Positions 1 to 11,560 of a stretch of DNA of 64,000 nucleotides are shown piece by piece. Positions within the stretch are counted from its first letter, which is position 1. The number at the start of each line of letters is the position of its first letter. The stretch comes from Torymus aiolomorphi. Taxonomy: Eukaryota > Arthropoda > Insecta > Hymenoptera > Torymidae. The stretch lies in assembly GCA_036365515.1 (NCBI GenBank), contig CM070875.1:102250128-102314127 (forward strand), read 5' to 3'. Below the pieces are notes generated by a model that saw nothing but the letters and a program-made list of their open reading frames with translations, made no database searches and had not been told where the DNA came from. The position numbers and the translations under genes were made by a program.

Positions 1-1574
1 AGTTGGAACCTGAAAGGAGTGTCCATGTTATACGCCGTATGCCGTTTACCGGACACAATGTATGAATGTTCCAAGTAAAAAAAAAAAAATGTCGAACACG
101 TCTAATAATCTAATGCAACCACAGATCGACAATCCAGCGTCAGAACACGGTTCTATTTAATCTGTGGTTACATCGATTAATAGATGTTCGACAACATTTT
201 TTTTACTCGTGACACTATACACAGTACATGACACACGGCACTTGATGTAGACACTCCTTTACATATGTGAACTGCACTAATTCGAAAGGGAAAGAGATAC
301 TGCCACTGCCACTATCCCTTTCATGTAGGAAGATACCGCGAAAATGAGGGTTTCCATACGCAATAGAAACTGGTTACAGTGAATAATAAAATACATTGTT
401 TCTATACCTACATATGCAGGGAAAATTAACATCGTTCCTGGTATACCTTACATAGCTATTATAAACTATAGCACAAAATTGATGTGCCTCTCTCAATTTC
501 AAATCTAGCAGAAAATAACCAATTTTGCATTTTTTTAAGGCTGTACCTCAAGATACTGTGGACCAATTAAGCTACAGTTTTGACTTACATATTACATTAA
601 TCAAAATATTATATTAAGTAATTAAGAGTATTATTTTAGTAATTTAAAGTATTATTTTTTATACAGACCTGGGCGCTGCGGCGAGTAAAAGAATAGGCAT
701 TATATCTTATGGTACCATTTCTTTTTCTAAACTTCAAACCGCTGTATCTGCTTTAAGACCACATCGATGTATCTCACAAAGTTTATTAAAGACTTGAGAA
801 GTATATTTTAATCAATAATGCAAAAGTTCCTTTAATTATCCTAAAAGTTTAAGGAAATAGTCTAGAAATGCAGAAAGTGCTTAGTAATTTAGACACCGAA
901 ATTGAAAAAATATCATAATTCATCAGCTCGAATCAATAGGAAATCGTTTGATATCCATGCTCGGTCCAATTAGACTTCTTTCAGGTATGTTTTAAGAATA
1001 TTTTCCAATAGTTTTCAGCCAAATAAAAGTTGCTAAAAAAATTTCCCACTGGTTTGAATTTCGTAAAAATGGATATTTTTTCAAAATCTGTGTAATTCAA
1101 ACTAACGCACGCACTGTATTTTCAAACTTTTTTTTATGATATCCCAGTGAAATAGAAATGTTTTTTCACCCCCTTTCGAACGCCCTTGGGTATATTGGGG
1201 TGCGATTACAACTAATGAACAAAAAATCGCTTTAAAGTATCGTTAAAATGTCAAAAAGGTGACTTTAGCAATGTGGTAACTTGGACATGTATACGTAAAT
1301 TTTGATTTTCAAAAAAAATATATCTGTAAAGTTCAAGTCAAGGCGAAGAAAAAACCCACTGATAAATTGCAAATTGATATGAATGAACTTATTTAAAAAA
1401 AGTTTGAAAAACACCAAAAAACGCATAAAAAATGACCTTTTTTGCACCTTTATGACAAGCTCCTGACGTCAATTTTGAATATTGGACCCTAAAAATTGGC
1501 AAAAATCATTTTTTTGATAAGTTCTATATAATATCTCAAAACCAGAAATACGAGCTCCTGACGAGCTCCTGACG

Positions 1575-1605
<31 letters not shown>

Positions 1606-1852
1606 TATATACACACATACACACATTTGTTTCACAAGATTTATGGAGCCCTTTTATACACATGAGCATATTTATGGAGCCCGTTTTCTTTTATGGAGCC
1701 CGGATCCCATAACATATTCTTATACGGCGTTTATGGAGCCCGATCTAGAGTTTCTATACCCAGAGAGGGATTATTTCTTTAGTCACTTGTATACGGGAAC
1801 TCTGGGCGTAGGTACTAATATACAGGGATGGGCTCCATAAAGGGGTTAAGTG

Positions 1853-1884
<32 letters not shown>

Positions 1885-3230
1885 GGGTCAAAAAAATTCT
1901 TTTTTAAAAATCCGTGCGCACGGGGGTCCCCGATTTTTCTGGTTTTGAGATATTTTATAGAACTTATCAAAAAAATGATCTTTGCCAATTTTTATGGTCC
2001 AATATTCAAAATTGACGTCAGGAGCTCGTCATAAAGGTGCAAAAAAGGTCATTTTTTATGCGTTTTTTGGTGTTATTCAAACTTTTTTTAAATAAGTTCA
2101 TTCATATCAATTTGCAATTTATCAGTGGGTTTTTTCTTCGCCTTGACTTGAACTTTACAGATATATTTTTTTCGAAAACCAAAATTTACGTATACATGTC
2201 CAAGTTACCACATTGCTAAAAAAGTCACCTTTTTGACATTTTAACGATACTTTAAAGCGATTTTTTGTGCATTAGTTGTAATCGCACCCCAATCTACCCA
2301 AGGGCGTTCTAAAGGGAGTGAAAAAACCTTTCTATTTCACTCATTACTAAGCACTTTCTGCATTTCTAGACCATTTCCTTAAACTTTTAGGATAATTAAA
2401 GGAACTTTTGCATTATTGATTAAAATATACTTCTCAAGTCTTTAATAAAGCTTTGTGTGATACATCTATGTGGTCTTAAAGCAGATACAGCGGTTAGAAG
2501 TTTAGAAAAAGAAATGATACCATAAGATACAATGCCTATTCTTTTACTCGCCGCAGCGCCCAGGTCTGTATAATAAATAATACTTTAAATTACTAAAATA
2601 ATACTCTTAATTACTTAAAATAATATTTTGATTAATGTAATATGTAAGTCAAAACTGTAGCTTAATTGATCCACAGTAGCTTGAGGTACAGCCTTAAAAA
2701 AATGCAAAATTGGTTATTTTCTGCTAGATTTGAAATTGAGAGAGGCACATAAATTTTGTGCTATAGTTTATAATAGCTATGTAAGGTATACCAGGAACTA
2801 TGTTAATTTTCCCTGCATATGTAGGTATAGAAACAATGTATTTTATTATTCACTGTAACCAGTTTCTATTGCGTATGGAAACCCTCATTTTCGCGGTATC
2901 TTCCTTCGTGAAAGGGATAGTGGCAGTGGCAGTATCTCTTTCCCTTTCGAATTAGTGCAGTTCACATACGTAAAGGAGTGTCTACATCAAGTGCCGTGTC
3001 TCATGTGCTGTCTACAGTGTCACGAGTAAAAAAAAATGTTGTCGAACATCTATTAATCGATGTAACCACAGATTAAATAGAACCGTGTTCTGACGCTGGA
3101 TTGTCGATCTGTGGTTGCATTAGATTATTAGACGTGTTCGACATTTTTTTTTTTACTTGGAACATTCATACATTGTGTCCGGTAAACGGCATACGGCGTA
3201 TAACATGGACACTCCTTTCAGGTTCCAACT
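1..3230. mobile_element. Giant foldback (inverted-repeat) element, about 1.3-1.6 kb arms
   Basis: The first bases (AGTTGGAACCTGAAAGGAGT) are the reverse complement of bases 3211-3230, and the two arms can be followed inwards to about 1575 and 1890 with high identity. The left arm carries about 253 nt (roughly 889-1145) missing from the right arm, so the arms are not a simple assembly mirror. Because pairing is already perfect at base 1, the element may continue beyond the left edge. Nothing in it resembles a transposase; the matching 60-codon frames on the two arms are mirror copies of AT-rich sequence. It fits a Foldback-type or long-TIR non-autonomous DNA transposon. Class is inference; the palindrome itself is seen directly. 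Confidence 0.85.
1576..1890. repeat. Central loop of the foldback with TTTATGGAGCCC repeats and TA tracts
   Basis: Two short (TA)n runs (about 1576-1602 and 1860-1884) flank a unique core. The core contains four direct copies of the motif TTTATGGAGCCC (near 1641, 1670, 1692 and 1729) and one inverted copy (GGGCTCCATAAA near 1829). A short segment with ACTCTGGGCGTAGG recurs at 49297 inside an LTR, hinting that the loop shares sequence with another element. No credible gene is present. Confidence 0.7.
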
Positions 3231-3962
3231 GTGCGAGAGAGAAAGAAATCCTGTCGCTATCGGCTATCCCTCTCTTTTTCTAATGTCGATCCCTCTCATT
3301 GGATGCACAGTCTATCTTTCAAGTCCATGGTGCTTATCGACTGTGTTCATGTGATATAAGAAAACTCATTTATAACTGTTAAACTGTTATTATTTCGACT
3401 ATTTAGATAGAAAAATTTGGAAGATTTACACTGAAGGCCAAATTTAAGGTTAATATTAAGTTTTTGTTGTTTAAACTGTTATTTAAAATAACAGTAATTG
3501 AAGACTTCTGTGGGAAAAAGGTGTATCTCAAAAAATGACAGTTCGAGAAAATCATATTTAAAGTTTTATATATTTCTGTAGTATTAATATAAATAAATAA
3601 AATGCTTAACCCTTACAGATATAATCTACGTTATCTGAAAAATTATAAAGCATATTTATAAGTTTGAAAAAGAAGCTGCTATAATAACTCTACAAAAAAG
3701 CAAAATGTTAAAGATACGCCCTTTTTTTATTCAACAGGTTTTTTTTAAAAAGGAAGGGGATTTAAAGTTTCTTCTTGAACTTATATATTTTTCAAAATTT
3801 TTTTTAATAAATACAAACGTATAAGAAAAAGGTTTTAATACAAAAAATTCGTCGCTGCAATAAGTATAATAACAAATTATAATAATATATAATTTTGATA
3901 CAATAAATTATTTGAAACGATATTGAAATGATATTGAAATGATACTGAAATAATATTCAAAC
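3231..3962. other. AT-rich stretch, nothing recognised
   Basis: No coding potential, terminal repeat or RNA gene was recognised here; it is AT-rich DNA between the foldback and an LTR-like remnant. Confidence 0.5.
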
Positions 3963-3963
3963 A

Positions 3964-4600
3964 TGTTCGGGATTGTAGTACCCGAGCGAGCCGCTAGATG
4001 GCGAGCGCCAGGCAAGGGCCAACGCACCACTTAAAACATCGACGAGGCTGTACATATAGAGGCTTGTGACACGCACTCAGCCCCCCGCATTATTGCTTTA
4101 CTTCTTTCCGCCGTCCAATTATTACACATTACTTATTTTGCCTATACATTGTTTATACTTGCTTCGTCTTATTTGCGAATAAAGCATCTAATTACCTATA
4201 CTTTGCCTATTTACCCGATCACATTTGCGTTCATAGCTTATCTGCAATTCAACTTCGCCTTTTCGAGAAGAGTTAGTTGCAAAGACTTTTGGAGTCTTAA
4301 TTGCTTACACTTTATACTACTGCTATACTATTGCTTTACATTTGCTTTTGCCAATAATACAAGAAGCTCTCGTATTATTTGCTACACCACTTTGCTTACG
4401 TGCTCAAATATATATTACACGCTCACATCATATTCTTGCTATCAACCATACCTTTTGGAACGGTTGGTACAAAACTCTTAATTACCATTTTTTTTTTCTC
4501 GCTGACAAACCCTAATAATATAAATTCACGTATACGTTCAATCGTATATAAAACAATATTGCAATATATTTCAAAGGCATTACATAAATAAATTTCCTTA
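3964..4600 (+). mobile_element. LTR-like remnant (promoter-bearing repeat)
   Basis: The segment opens with TGTTCGGGATTGTAGTACCC, a TG start followed by an inverted repeat (TCGGG...CCCGA). It has a GC-rich first 100 bases, a TATA-like ACATATAG near 4051 and an initiator-like CACTCAG about 25 nt later, an arrangement typical of insect LTR promoters. The rest is AT-rich and ends without a clear CA boundary or target duplication. It could equally be a SINE or a host promoter. Confidence 0.3.
3991..4004 (+). promoter_or_regulatory. CTCF-like insulator motif
   Basis: CCGCTAGATGGCGA fits the core shape of the animal CTCF site (CC-N3-AGRTGGCG). It lies just downstream of the LTR-like start. Motif match only; binding is inference. 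Confidence 0.35.
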
Positions 4601-4990
4601 CTACTTATGTTTCAATAATCTGACGAAGTTTTTCTGCATTGTTTTTCTTTAAATATTTCAACAGACATTTCAAATTATTGATTTTAGCACTTTTTAGAAG
4701 AGCTTTTGAACTCGTTTCAACAAAAAATCTATTGACAAAATGTTTTCTGGATTACTCGAAAAATGTCACAGATGAGTTGAAGTGTAGTTTCTTGAGATAT
4801 CCATCGATCCGTTCGGCTTGTATAAAAATGTCTTGTAAGGTTGAATTTTAAATTGAACATTTTTTGTCATTGATTTTGGTTTAGATAATCCTAATCTTAA
4901 GAATGCACTTTTCCAATCACGAATGAAAGGTGTGCCACATATATCTTTGAAATGTTCTCGATTATTTCGACAGTTTTTCAACAGTGATAC
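4601..4990. other. Unclassified AT-rich sequence with one short minus-strand ORF
   Basis: A minus-strand frame of about 80 codons reads through this stretch, but its N-terminus falls inside the MITE at 4994. No domain or family was recognised, so no gene is called. Confidence 0.3.
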
Positions 4991-4993
4991 GTA

Positions 4994-5119
4994 GGGTAGA
5001 CGTACCGATTTGGCCACTGCTCCGTTTTTGGCCACATATCCATGTTCTTAAATGGATTTTTAGGTGGCCAACCGGTGAAAAAAGAATCCTTATGGTGACC
5101 CGAACCGGTACATCTACCC
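4994..5119. mobile_element. 126-bp MITE with TA target duplication
   Basis: The ends GGGTAGACGTACCGATTTGG and its imperfect reverse complement (ending ..CCGGTACATCTACCC) form terminal inverted repeats. TA dinucleotides flank both sides (4992-4993 and 5120-5121), as expected for Tc1/mariner-mobilised MITEs. There is no coding capacity. Confidence 0.65.
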
Positions 5120-5407
5120 TATTCCTTAACACTTTCCACAGTTTCAATTTTCTTCAACTTGTGTGAATAAACATCAAATTTCGGTACTGATTGTAAGAGT
5201 GTCCGCGCACAGGGAAAATATGAAAAATTTGTTTAATTGAACTCATCGGTAACCAAGAACAAAAATTTGTCAAAGTAGAGTTTTTGTTTTGTCCTTGTAT
5301 TTCGCATCTCGAGATACGCCCTTTTTCCATAGAAGTCTTCAATTACAATTATTTACTTAATACATTTTTAATTGAGGGTATTTATAATACTAATTGATTT
5401 CGACAGG

Positions 5408-8400
5408 ATGGATGATATAAACAATTATAGCATTTGTCAATTTTTAAAGAGTGACTCGGAATGTTCCTCTCTAAAGAAAGTTCTTCATAAAATTAGAGAT
5501 CTTACAGAAGATGACAAAATACTTCTGTATTTAAGAGTACCTGGGTTAGAAAACATTGATGATGGATCCATTTGTGATGATCATTACAGAAGATTTTTAC
5601 TTTTTTATTCTTCATACCAAAAAAAATGTATTGATCCATGGAATCAACACTCAAAAAATGTTACAGTTAATTTAAAAGAAGTGAGTTTAAATTTTTTAGA
5701 AAATGGTGGATAGGTTGTAATGTAAATATTATACCAGGACAAAAAGTTTGTAAAAACTGTTATAGCAAACTAAACGATGAAGTTAAATCTTATCAAAACC
5801 AATCCATTTATTGCAGAGATTCATTTGAAAAACACAGAGTAAAGATTGTTAATGACTTGAATTATTTCGATAATGAGGATATAGAACACTTAAAAACAGT
5901 TTATGATAAGAATTTCACTTCTCAACATAAACTATGTAGGACTTGTGGTATTAGAATAAAATCAGATATTTTAGAGTACAGAAACCAAGTCAGGACAGTT
6001 ACAACTTTATCAGATGAGAGTAAAGAAAATTCTAGTCAGAATAGCATTAAATCAACAAATGAAAGAACGCCAATATCAGAATTTTGTACAAATTGTCAGA
6101 ACAAAAGAAACCTTGATACAATTATTGATACTTTTAACATTGCTCCTTTTAAACGACAAAAAAATGAATGATAATGTACTTGTAAAGGAAAGTATTAGTA
6201 TTATACAGAATGTCACAAAACAGACCTCAGAAGCGTTTGAGAAAGTTTATAATATAAAATTGTCAGAATTTAAAAATATAAAAGAAATCAGTGATGAAAG
6301 TTTGTGGTTTAGAAGTATGATTTCAGATATTCAAACAAAATTTGCTACTTCTAATTTTAATGAAAAAATTAGCTTATTGACTTTGTTGCCTAGTGAATGG
6401 AATTTTCTCAAGGTCAATATGTATATTAAATGCACATATTATATGTTCACTGAAGCCAGACGATTAAAACTAAAAGGTAGATATATATTCATCAATTTTA
6501 TAGATTTTTCTACTAATAACTTATTTCATCAACATTTATATATAACAATACAAGCAATTAAAGGTGTCAGACACCTTTAGATTTTTCTCCATGAAATGAC
6601 CTGAAAAGAATAAATTTTGATAATTAAAAATATGCAAAAGTAATATTCTAAATGTATATTCTGGCTCTGGCGATTTTGATAATCAGAGTCTCAAAATGTT
6701 CGTATTTTGTCTCTTCATTTACTGAAAAGTTGTGTGAATTTAAATTTATATGTTTCGTATTTCACCTGATGTTAAGGAAGATATTGTTAAATATTATTTG
6801 GATGATTATAATAGCATAAATTGTAGCGGAATAAAGGAATGTGTAACAGTAAAAGTTCCTGGCCAACCTTCAACATCAGTGCAGAAAAGAATATTGATCT
6901 ATGATCTGAATGATTTGTATCAAAATTGGATAAAGGACACCAGATGCGATATAATTCCCTGCTTATCTTTTTTCTCTCAGCTGAGACCTAAGGAATGTGT
7001 TTTTGCTGGAGATCCAGGAACGCACAATATATGCGTATCTTCCGTACATCAAAATGTGAAATTAAAACTTGCATCTATGAATGTGAAAAAAAGTTACAAA
7101 GAAGTAATTGAAGTTGGAGTATGCTCCATGGAAAAGCCTGATTGCATGTTTCACAAATGTATCCAATGTCCAAATAAGGATGGGATACGTAAATTATTAT
7201 TTAGTACTGAAACTGACAGCAATAGGTGTATAAAATACAGCAACTGGATATCTACACCTATATCTAGTAAAAACTCGGAGGGCTCATCAAGTACCCGAGT
7301 GATTTTACAAGATTTTGACAAGCCTTTCGAAGAGTTTCTTGATGACATATGTAATGACATATGGGCTATAACTGAGCATCATTTTATTTCATGCAAACAA
7401 ACAGATAGTTATGCTCTCTTCAGGCAACGTTTGGACAATGATACTGGACTATTAGTCATAGATTTCGCAGAAAATTATGTATTTATCTGTCAAAACTCTA
7501 CCCAAGGATTTTACTTTAATAATATTCATGCTTCGTTATTTACCGTATCCTTGTACTACGCAGATCAAATAAATAATGAGGTGAAAGTTGCAAGTTTCTG
7601 TGTTATTTCAGACAGTACGAAACACCAAGCATATTCTGTACATATATTTCAAGAATAGTACTCAATGAAATTAAAAGCAAGTATCCCTGGATAAAAAGTC
7701 TGATTTATTTCTCTGCTGGAGCACGAACACAATTCAAAAACAATTAAGAACATATTAAACAATCATATCTTATATAATTTCTTTACTTTCCACTTTTTTA
7801 TTAGGTTTTTGCTTTTACAAAAAAACCACCAAAAAAAAGGAATTTTGGAGATAAAATATGTTTAAACAAATATTTTAAGACTATTAGCATAAAAATCCAT
7901 CTATTGTAGAAAATCTTATCTTTTTGGATTTCTATTTTTCTGGATATTTTAATATCCATACACATAATTATCATTTTATAATTTTTTTTAGGAACCACTT
8001 TATTAATCTATGTCACCATAAAGAAGATTTCGGCATAAAAATAATGACTTACAATTTTTTGCTACATCACATGGTAAGAGTGCCTGTGATGGCATTGGGG
8101 CGGTAGCAAAACGCACCGCAAGAAAAGCTTCACTGCAAGGTGTCACAATTTTGACTCCCGAACAAATGTACAATTATTTAAATGACAACGTAACAGGAAT
8201 AAGGTGTATACATTTACTGATTCTATAGTTCAATTAGTTAAAAATAAAATATGTATAAATAACTTTTCAAATAATGTTACAGATTTCTTTATGTCAGTGA
8301 GAGCAGAGTTGAAGCCAGAGGTAAAAAACTTCAAAAAAGATTTGCATCTGCAAAGACTGTGAAAAATACTCGACAATATCATTATTTTGAAATTATTGAT

Positions 8401-8463
8401 GAACGGAAAATACGCGCCAAACTATACTCAGATGATACAATATCAGATATTATAAATTTATGA
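5408..8463 (+). pseudogene. Broken multi-exon gene of an unnamed repetitive transposase-like family
   Basis: Starting at ATG 5408, successive open segments spell one protein in several frames: an N-terminal part with CxxC pairs (5408-5695, 5700-6171), a linker (6164-6475) containing SLLTLLPSEWNF, then 302 codons from 6750. A C-terminal part (7660-7742, 7992-8203, 8283-8463) contains IKSLIYFSAGARTQFKN and FATSHGKSACDGIG. I recognise this pattern (PG..D.VSV / HQNVKL / YFSDGA.SQFKN / SHGKS.CDGIGG) as a large unnamed protein family, often repetitive in arthropods and cnidarians. An RNase H-like transposase fold is my inference. Frameshifts lie near 5697, 6165, 7655 and 8050, and D is replaced by A in the SDGA motif. 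At least one canonical intron (8204-8282) is preserved, so this was a spliced gene or element ORF that later decayed. Confidence 0.65.
8204..8282 (+). other. 79-nt intron in the pseudogene at 5408-8463
   Basis: The boundary GTGTATA...ATGTTACAG joins codons for ..TGIR to ..FLYVSESRVEARGK in one frame, restoring the family's continuous C-terminal reading. A second likely intron ends at TTTTTTTAG before 7992, but its donor after FKNN (about 7743) has lost GT. Confidence 0.6.
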
Positions 8464-8649
8464 AGTGGCCATAAAATTTTTGTGGTCGAAAAATTTTTAG
8501 AATGCTTTATTTATTTTTATAAATAGGATACTGTGATCAAAAAGGTGGTTTCTCCCTGTAAAGATTTTTGATAATAGCCAAAGGACCTTGCAACTTTAAC
8601 AAGGAAGCGTAAATTACGAGTTACATTTAAAAAAAGATATCAAGGATAT
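8464..8649. other. Short spacer, nothing recognised
   Basis: AT-rich sequence between the pseudogene's terminal TGA and the minisatellite; no feature seen. Confidence 0.4.
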
Positions 8650-8786
8650 CAATATTAATTTTATTATTGACAGAGACGTAGAGACAGGCGCGTAGAGACA
8701 AAGACATAGAGATAGAGACGTAGAGACAGAGTCGGAGAGACAGAGACATAGAGGCAGATTAGGAGAGACGGAGACGTAGAGACAGA

Positions 8787-10000
8787 GACGTAAAGATAGA
8801 GATTAGGGACATAAACGTAGAGACAGACACTTAAACACGTAGACATAAAAACAGAGACGTGCAGTCAGAGACGTGGAGACAGAGACGCAGAAACGGAAAC
8901 TTAGAGATATCCCTGTTGGAAAAAGTTGGTAGAATTCGATAAAATTTCTTATTGAATTGAATGGGGAATCTTAATTCCTTTTTTCGCATTAGAAATTGAT
9001 AAAATGTGATAAAATTGATATAAGTCAATATAAGTCGATAAAACTATACGAAAAATTACAATTGAAATCGATGACATTTCAAGATGATCTTTTTATTGCT
9101 TTTAATTGTAATTTTATGTATTGATTTCAATTGTAATTTTGCTTATAGATTTTTATATAGATTTTTCTTATAGATGGAGATGTAGAGACAGTGACGTAAA
9201 GACAGAGATGTAAAGATAGAGATTAGGGACATAAACGTAGAGACAGACACTTAAACACGTAGACATAGAAACAGAGACGTGCAGTCAGAGATGTGGAGAC
9301 AGAGACGTAGAAACGGAAACTTAGAGATATCCCTGTTGGAAAAAGTTGGTAGAATTCGATAAAATTTCTTATTGAATTGAATGGGGAATCTTAATTCCTT
9401 TTTTTGCATTAGAAATTGATAAAATGTGATAAAATTGATATAAGTCAATATAAGTCGATAAAACTATACGAAAAATTACAATTGAAATCGATGACATTTC
9501 AAGATGATCTTTTTATTGCTTTTAATTGTAATTTTATGTATTGATTTCAATTGTAATTTTGCTTATAGATTTTTATATAGATTTTTCTTATAGATGGAGA
9601 TGTAGAGACAGTGACGTAAAGACAGAGACGTAAAGATAGAGATTAGGGACATAAACGTAGAGACAGACACGTAAACACGTAGACATAGAAACAGAGACGT
9701 GCAGTCAGAGACGTGGAGACAGAGACGTAGAAACGGAAACGTAGAGATATCCCTGTTGGAAAAAGTTGATAGAATTCGATAAAATTTCTTATTGAATTGA
9801 ATGGGGAATCTTAATTCCTTTTTCGCATTAGAAATTGATAAAATGTGATAAAATTGATATAAGTCAATATAAGTCGATAAAACTATACGAAAAATTACAA
9901 TTGAAATCGATGACATTTCAAGATGATCTTTTTATTGCTTTTAATTGTAATTTTATGTATTGATTTCAATTGTAATTTTTCTTATAGATTTTTATCGACT
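8787..10000. repeat. Three tandem copies of a 420-bp higher-order repeat
   Basis: Sequences at 8787, 9207 and 9627 repeat with a period of 420 bp and near identity. Each unit joins minisatellite sequence to a truncated MITE body (TATCCCTGTTGGAAAAAGTT...). The first two units break off within the MITE; the third continues into its complete right half. Confidence 0.85.
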
Positions 10001-10154
10001 TGTATTGACTTATATCGATTTTATCGCATTTTATCAATTTCTAATGTAGAAAATGTAATTAAGATTCACCATTCAAGTCGATAAGAGATTTTATAGACTT
10101 CAATGGTCAGTCTTATCGATTTGTATTGATTTCTATCAACTTTTTCCGGTAGGG
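9751..10154. mobile_element. 404-bp MITE embedded in the minisatellite
   Basis: Its left end CCCTGTTGGAAAAAGTTGAT is matched by an inverted right end (ATCAACTTTTTCCGGTAGGG). The subterminal ATAGAATTCGATAA and TTATCGATTTGTATTGAT segments continue the pairing, and the interior is AT-rich with palindromic ATTGATTTCAATTGTAA. No coding capacity and no clear target duplication. The family is not recognised. Confidence 0.6.
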
Positions 10155-10300
10155 CAGAGACGTAGAGATAGGCATGTAGAGACTGAGACGTAGAGACAAA
10201 GACGTAGAGACAGAGACGTAGAGATAGAAAAGTAGTGACGGAGACGTAGAGACAGAGATTTAGAGACAGAGATGTAGAGACAGGGACTTAAAGACAGAGG

Positions 10301-10303
<3 letters not shown>

Positions 10304-10348
<45 letters not shown>
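10304..10348. repeat. (GA)n microsatellite
   Basis: An uninterrupted GA run of about 44 nt inside the minisatellite. Confidence 0.9.
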
Positions 10349-10351
<3 letters not shown>

Positions 10352-11083
10352 GAGAATGAAACGTAGAAACAGTGATGTAGAGATAGAGGCTTAAAGACAG
10401 CCATGTGGATACGAAGGCATAGAGACAGAGACGCTGAGACTGAAACGGCGACAGAGTCGTAGAGATGAAGACGTAGAGACAGAGGCGTAGAGAGAGGCGT
10501 AGAGACGGAGACGTAGAGACCGAGATGTATAGACGGAGACGTAAAGACAGAGACGTAGAGAGAGATTAGAGACAGAGACGTAGAGACAGAGGCGTAGAGG
10601 TAGAGAAATAGAGACGGAGACGTAGAGACAGAGGCGGAGAGACCGAGATGTAGAGACAGAAAAGTAGTGACAGAGCTGTAGAGGCTGAGATGAGAGACAG
10701 AGTTGTGGAGACAGAGACGTAAAGACAGAGGCGTAGAGAGAGATTAGAGACAGAAACGTAGAAACAGGGATGTAGAGACAGAGACGTAGAGACAGTCTCG
10801 TAGACACGGAGGCGTAGAGACAGAGAGGTAGAGACCTAGTCAGAGAGACAGAAACGTAGAGACAGGCGCGTAGAGACTGAAACGTACAGGCAGAGATGTA
10901 GAGAGGGACGTCGAGACAGAGACGTAGAGACAGAGACATGGAGGCAGAGACGTAGAGACGGAGATGTAGAGAGTGACGTTGAGACAGAGATGTAGAGACA
11001 GAGAAATAGAGCTCGAAAAACTATTTTCACCATACCCTAGCCAGATGTACCACTTTCGCCCCCAGCTCAAAGATACGATTGTA

Positions 11084-11323
11084 GTATTGTCGGCACATGG
11101 ATGTTGAAAAATAATATACGCACGACGGGAAGAAAATTGAGTTTTTTCCTCTGAAGATGCGTAATACACTATTCCTTAGTCATTTTTCAATTAAGCATGT
11201 ACTTTAATAGGTAGTCTATAATACCTAAGAAATAGTATATTATGCATCTACGGAGGAAAAAACTTATCAATTTTCCTCCCGTGATGCGTATATTGTTTTT
11301 CAACATCCATGTGTCGACAATAC
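11084..11323. mobile_element. 240-bp palindromic MITE
   Basis: GTATTGTCGGCACATGGATG at the left pairs with CATCCATGTGTCGACAATAC at the right, and the arms stay complementary for about 100 nt each (through the CCTCCGAAGATGCGTAATAC-type segment) around a loop of about 45 nt. No ORF. Confidence 0.7.
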
Positions 11324-11514
11324 CACATGAGCAATTTCTTTGAAAAAATAGAAGCCTACATTAAAGAACGTGGCACACAATGTATAGGAAAAAATTGTCG
11401 GGTCAAATTGAACGAAACTTTTGAAAAAGACAGATCTTGAGATTCTGAAGAAATCTATCTTTTTCTTCTAAGATTCAGTCTAGATTAAATTAAATAGATT
11501 TTCAAAATTCCAAT

Positions 11515-11560
11515 TGGGGATTGACGAGCGGAGCGAGTAGAGGGGTATCCCATATATATA
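11515..11560 (+). mobile_element. Degenerate Helitron 3' end-like sequence
   Basis: GGATTGACGAGCGGAGCGAG followed by TAGAGGGGTATCCC resembles the GC-rich GCGAGCAGAGCGAGCAGGGG tail of the better-preserved Helitron end at 39087, but no CTAG terminus is present. This is a family resemblance, not proof. Confidence 0.35.

Larger units (their letters stand above)
8650..11010. repeat. GTAGAGACAGAGAC-type minisatellite
   Basis: Degenerate tandem copies of a 12-14 nt unit (GTAGAGACAGAGAC and close variants such as GTAAAGACAGAGAC) fill this tract in two blocks, 8670-8905 and 10150-11010, with the 420-bp repeat between them. The long minus-strand frames here translate as monotonous Leu/Ser/Val/Tyr/Cys repeats, which is what an unspaced purine-rich minisatellite produces; they are not genes. 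Confidence 0.85.

Noticed and set aside
1265..2219. Two near-identical 60-codon frames, one on each strand
   Set aside because: They are mirror images in the arms of the foldback, not a duplicated gene.
4149..4481. 110-codon frame after the LTR-like promoter
   Set aside because: Phe/Tyr/Ile-rich translation of AT-rich DNA, overlapping other open frames; no domain seen.
10391..11033. Long minus-strand frames rich in Ser-Leu-Arg-Leu-Cys
   Set aside because: They are translations of the GTAGAGACAGAGAC minisatellite; the period and repetitiveness explain them.
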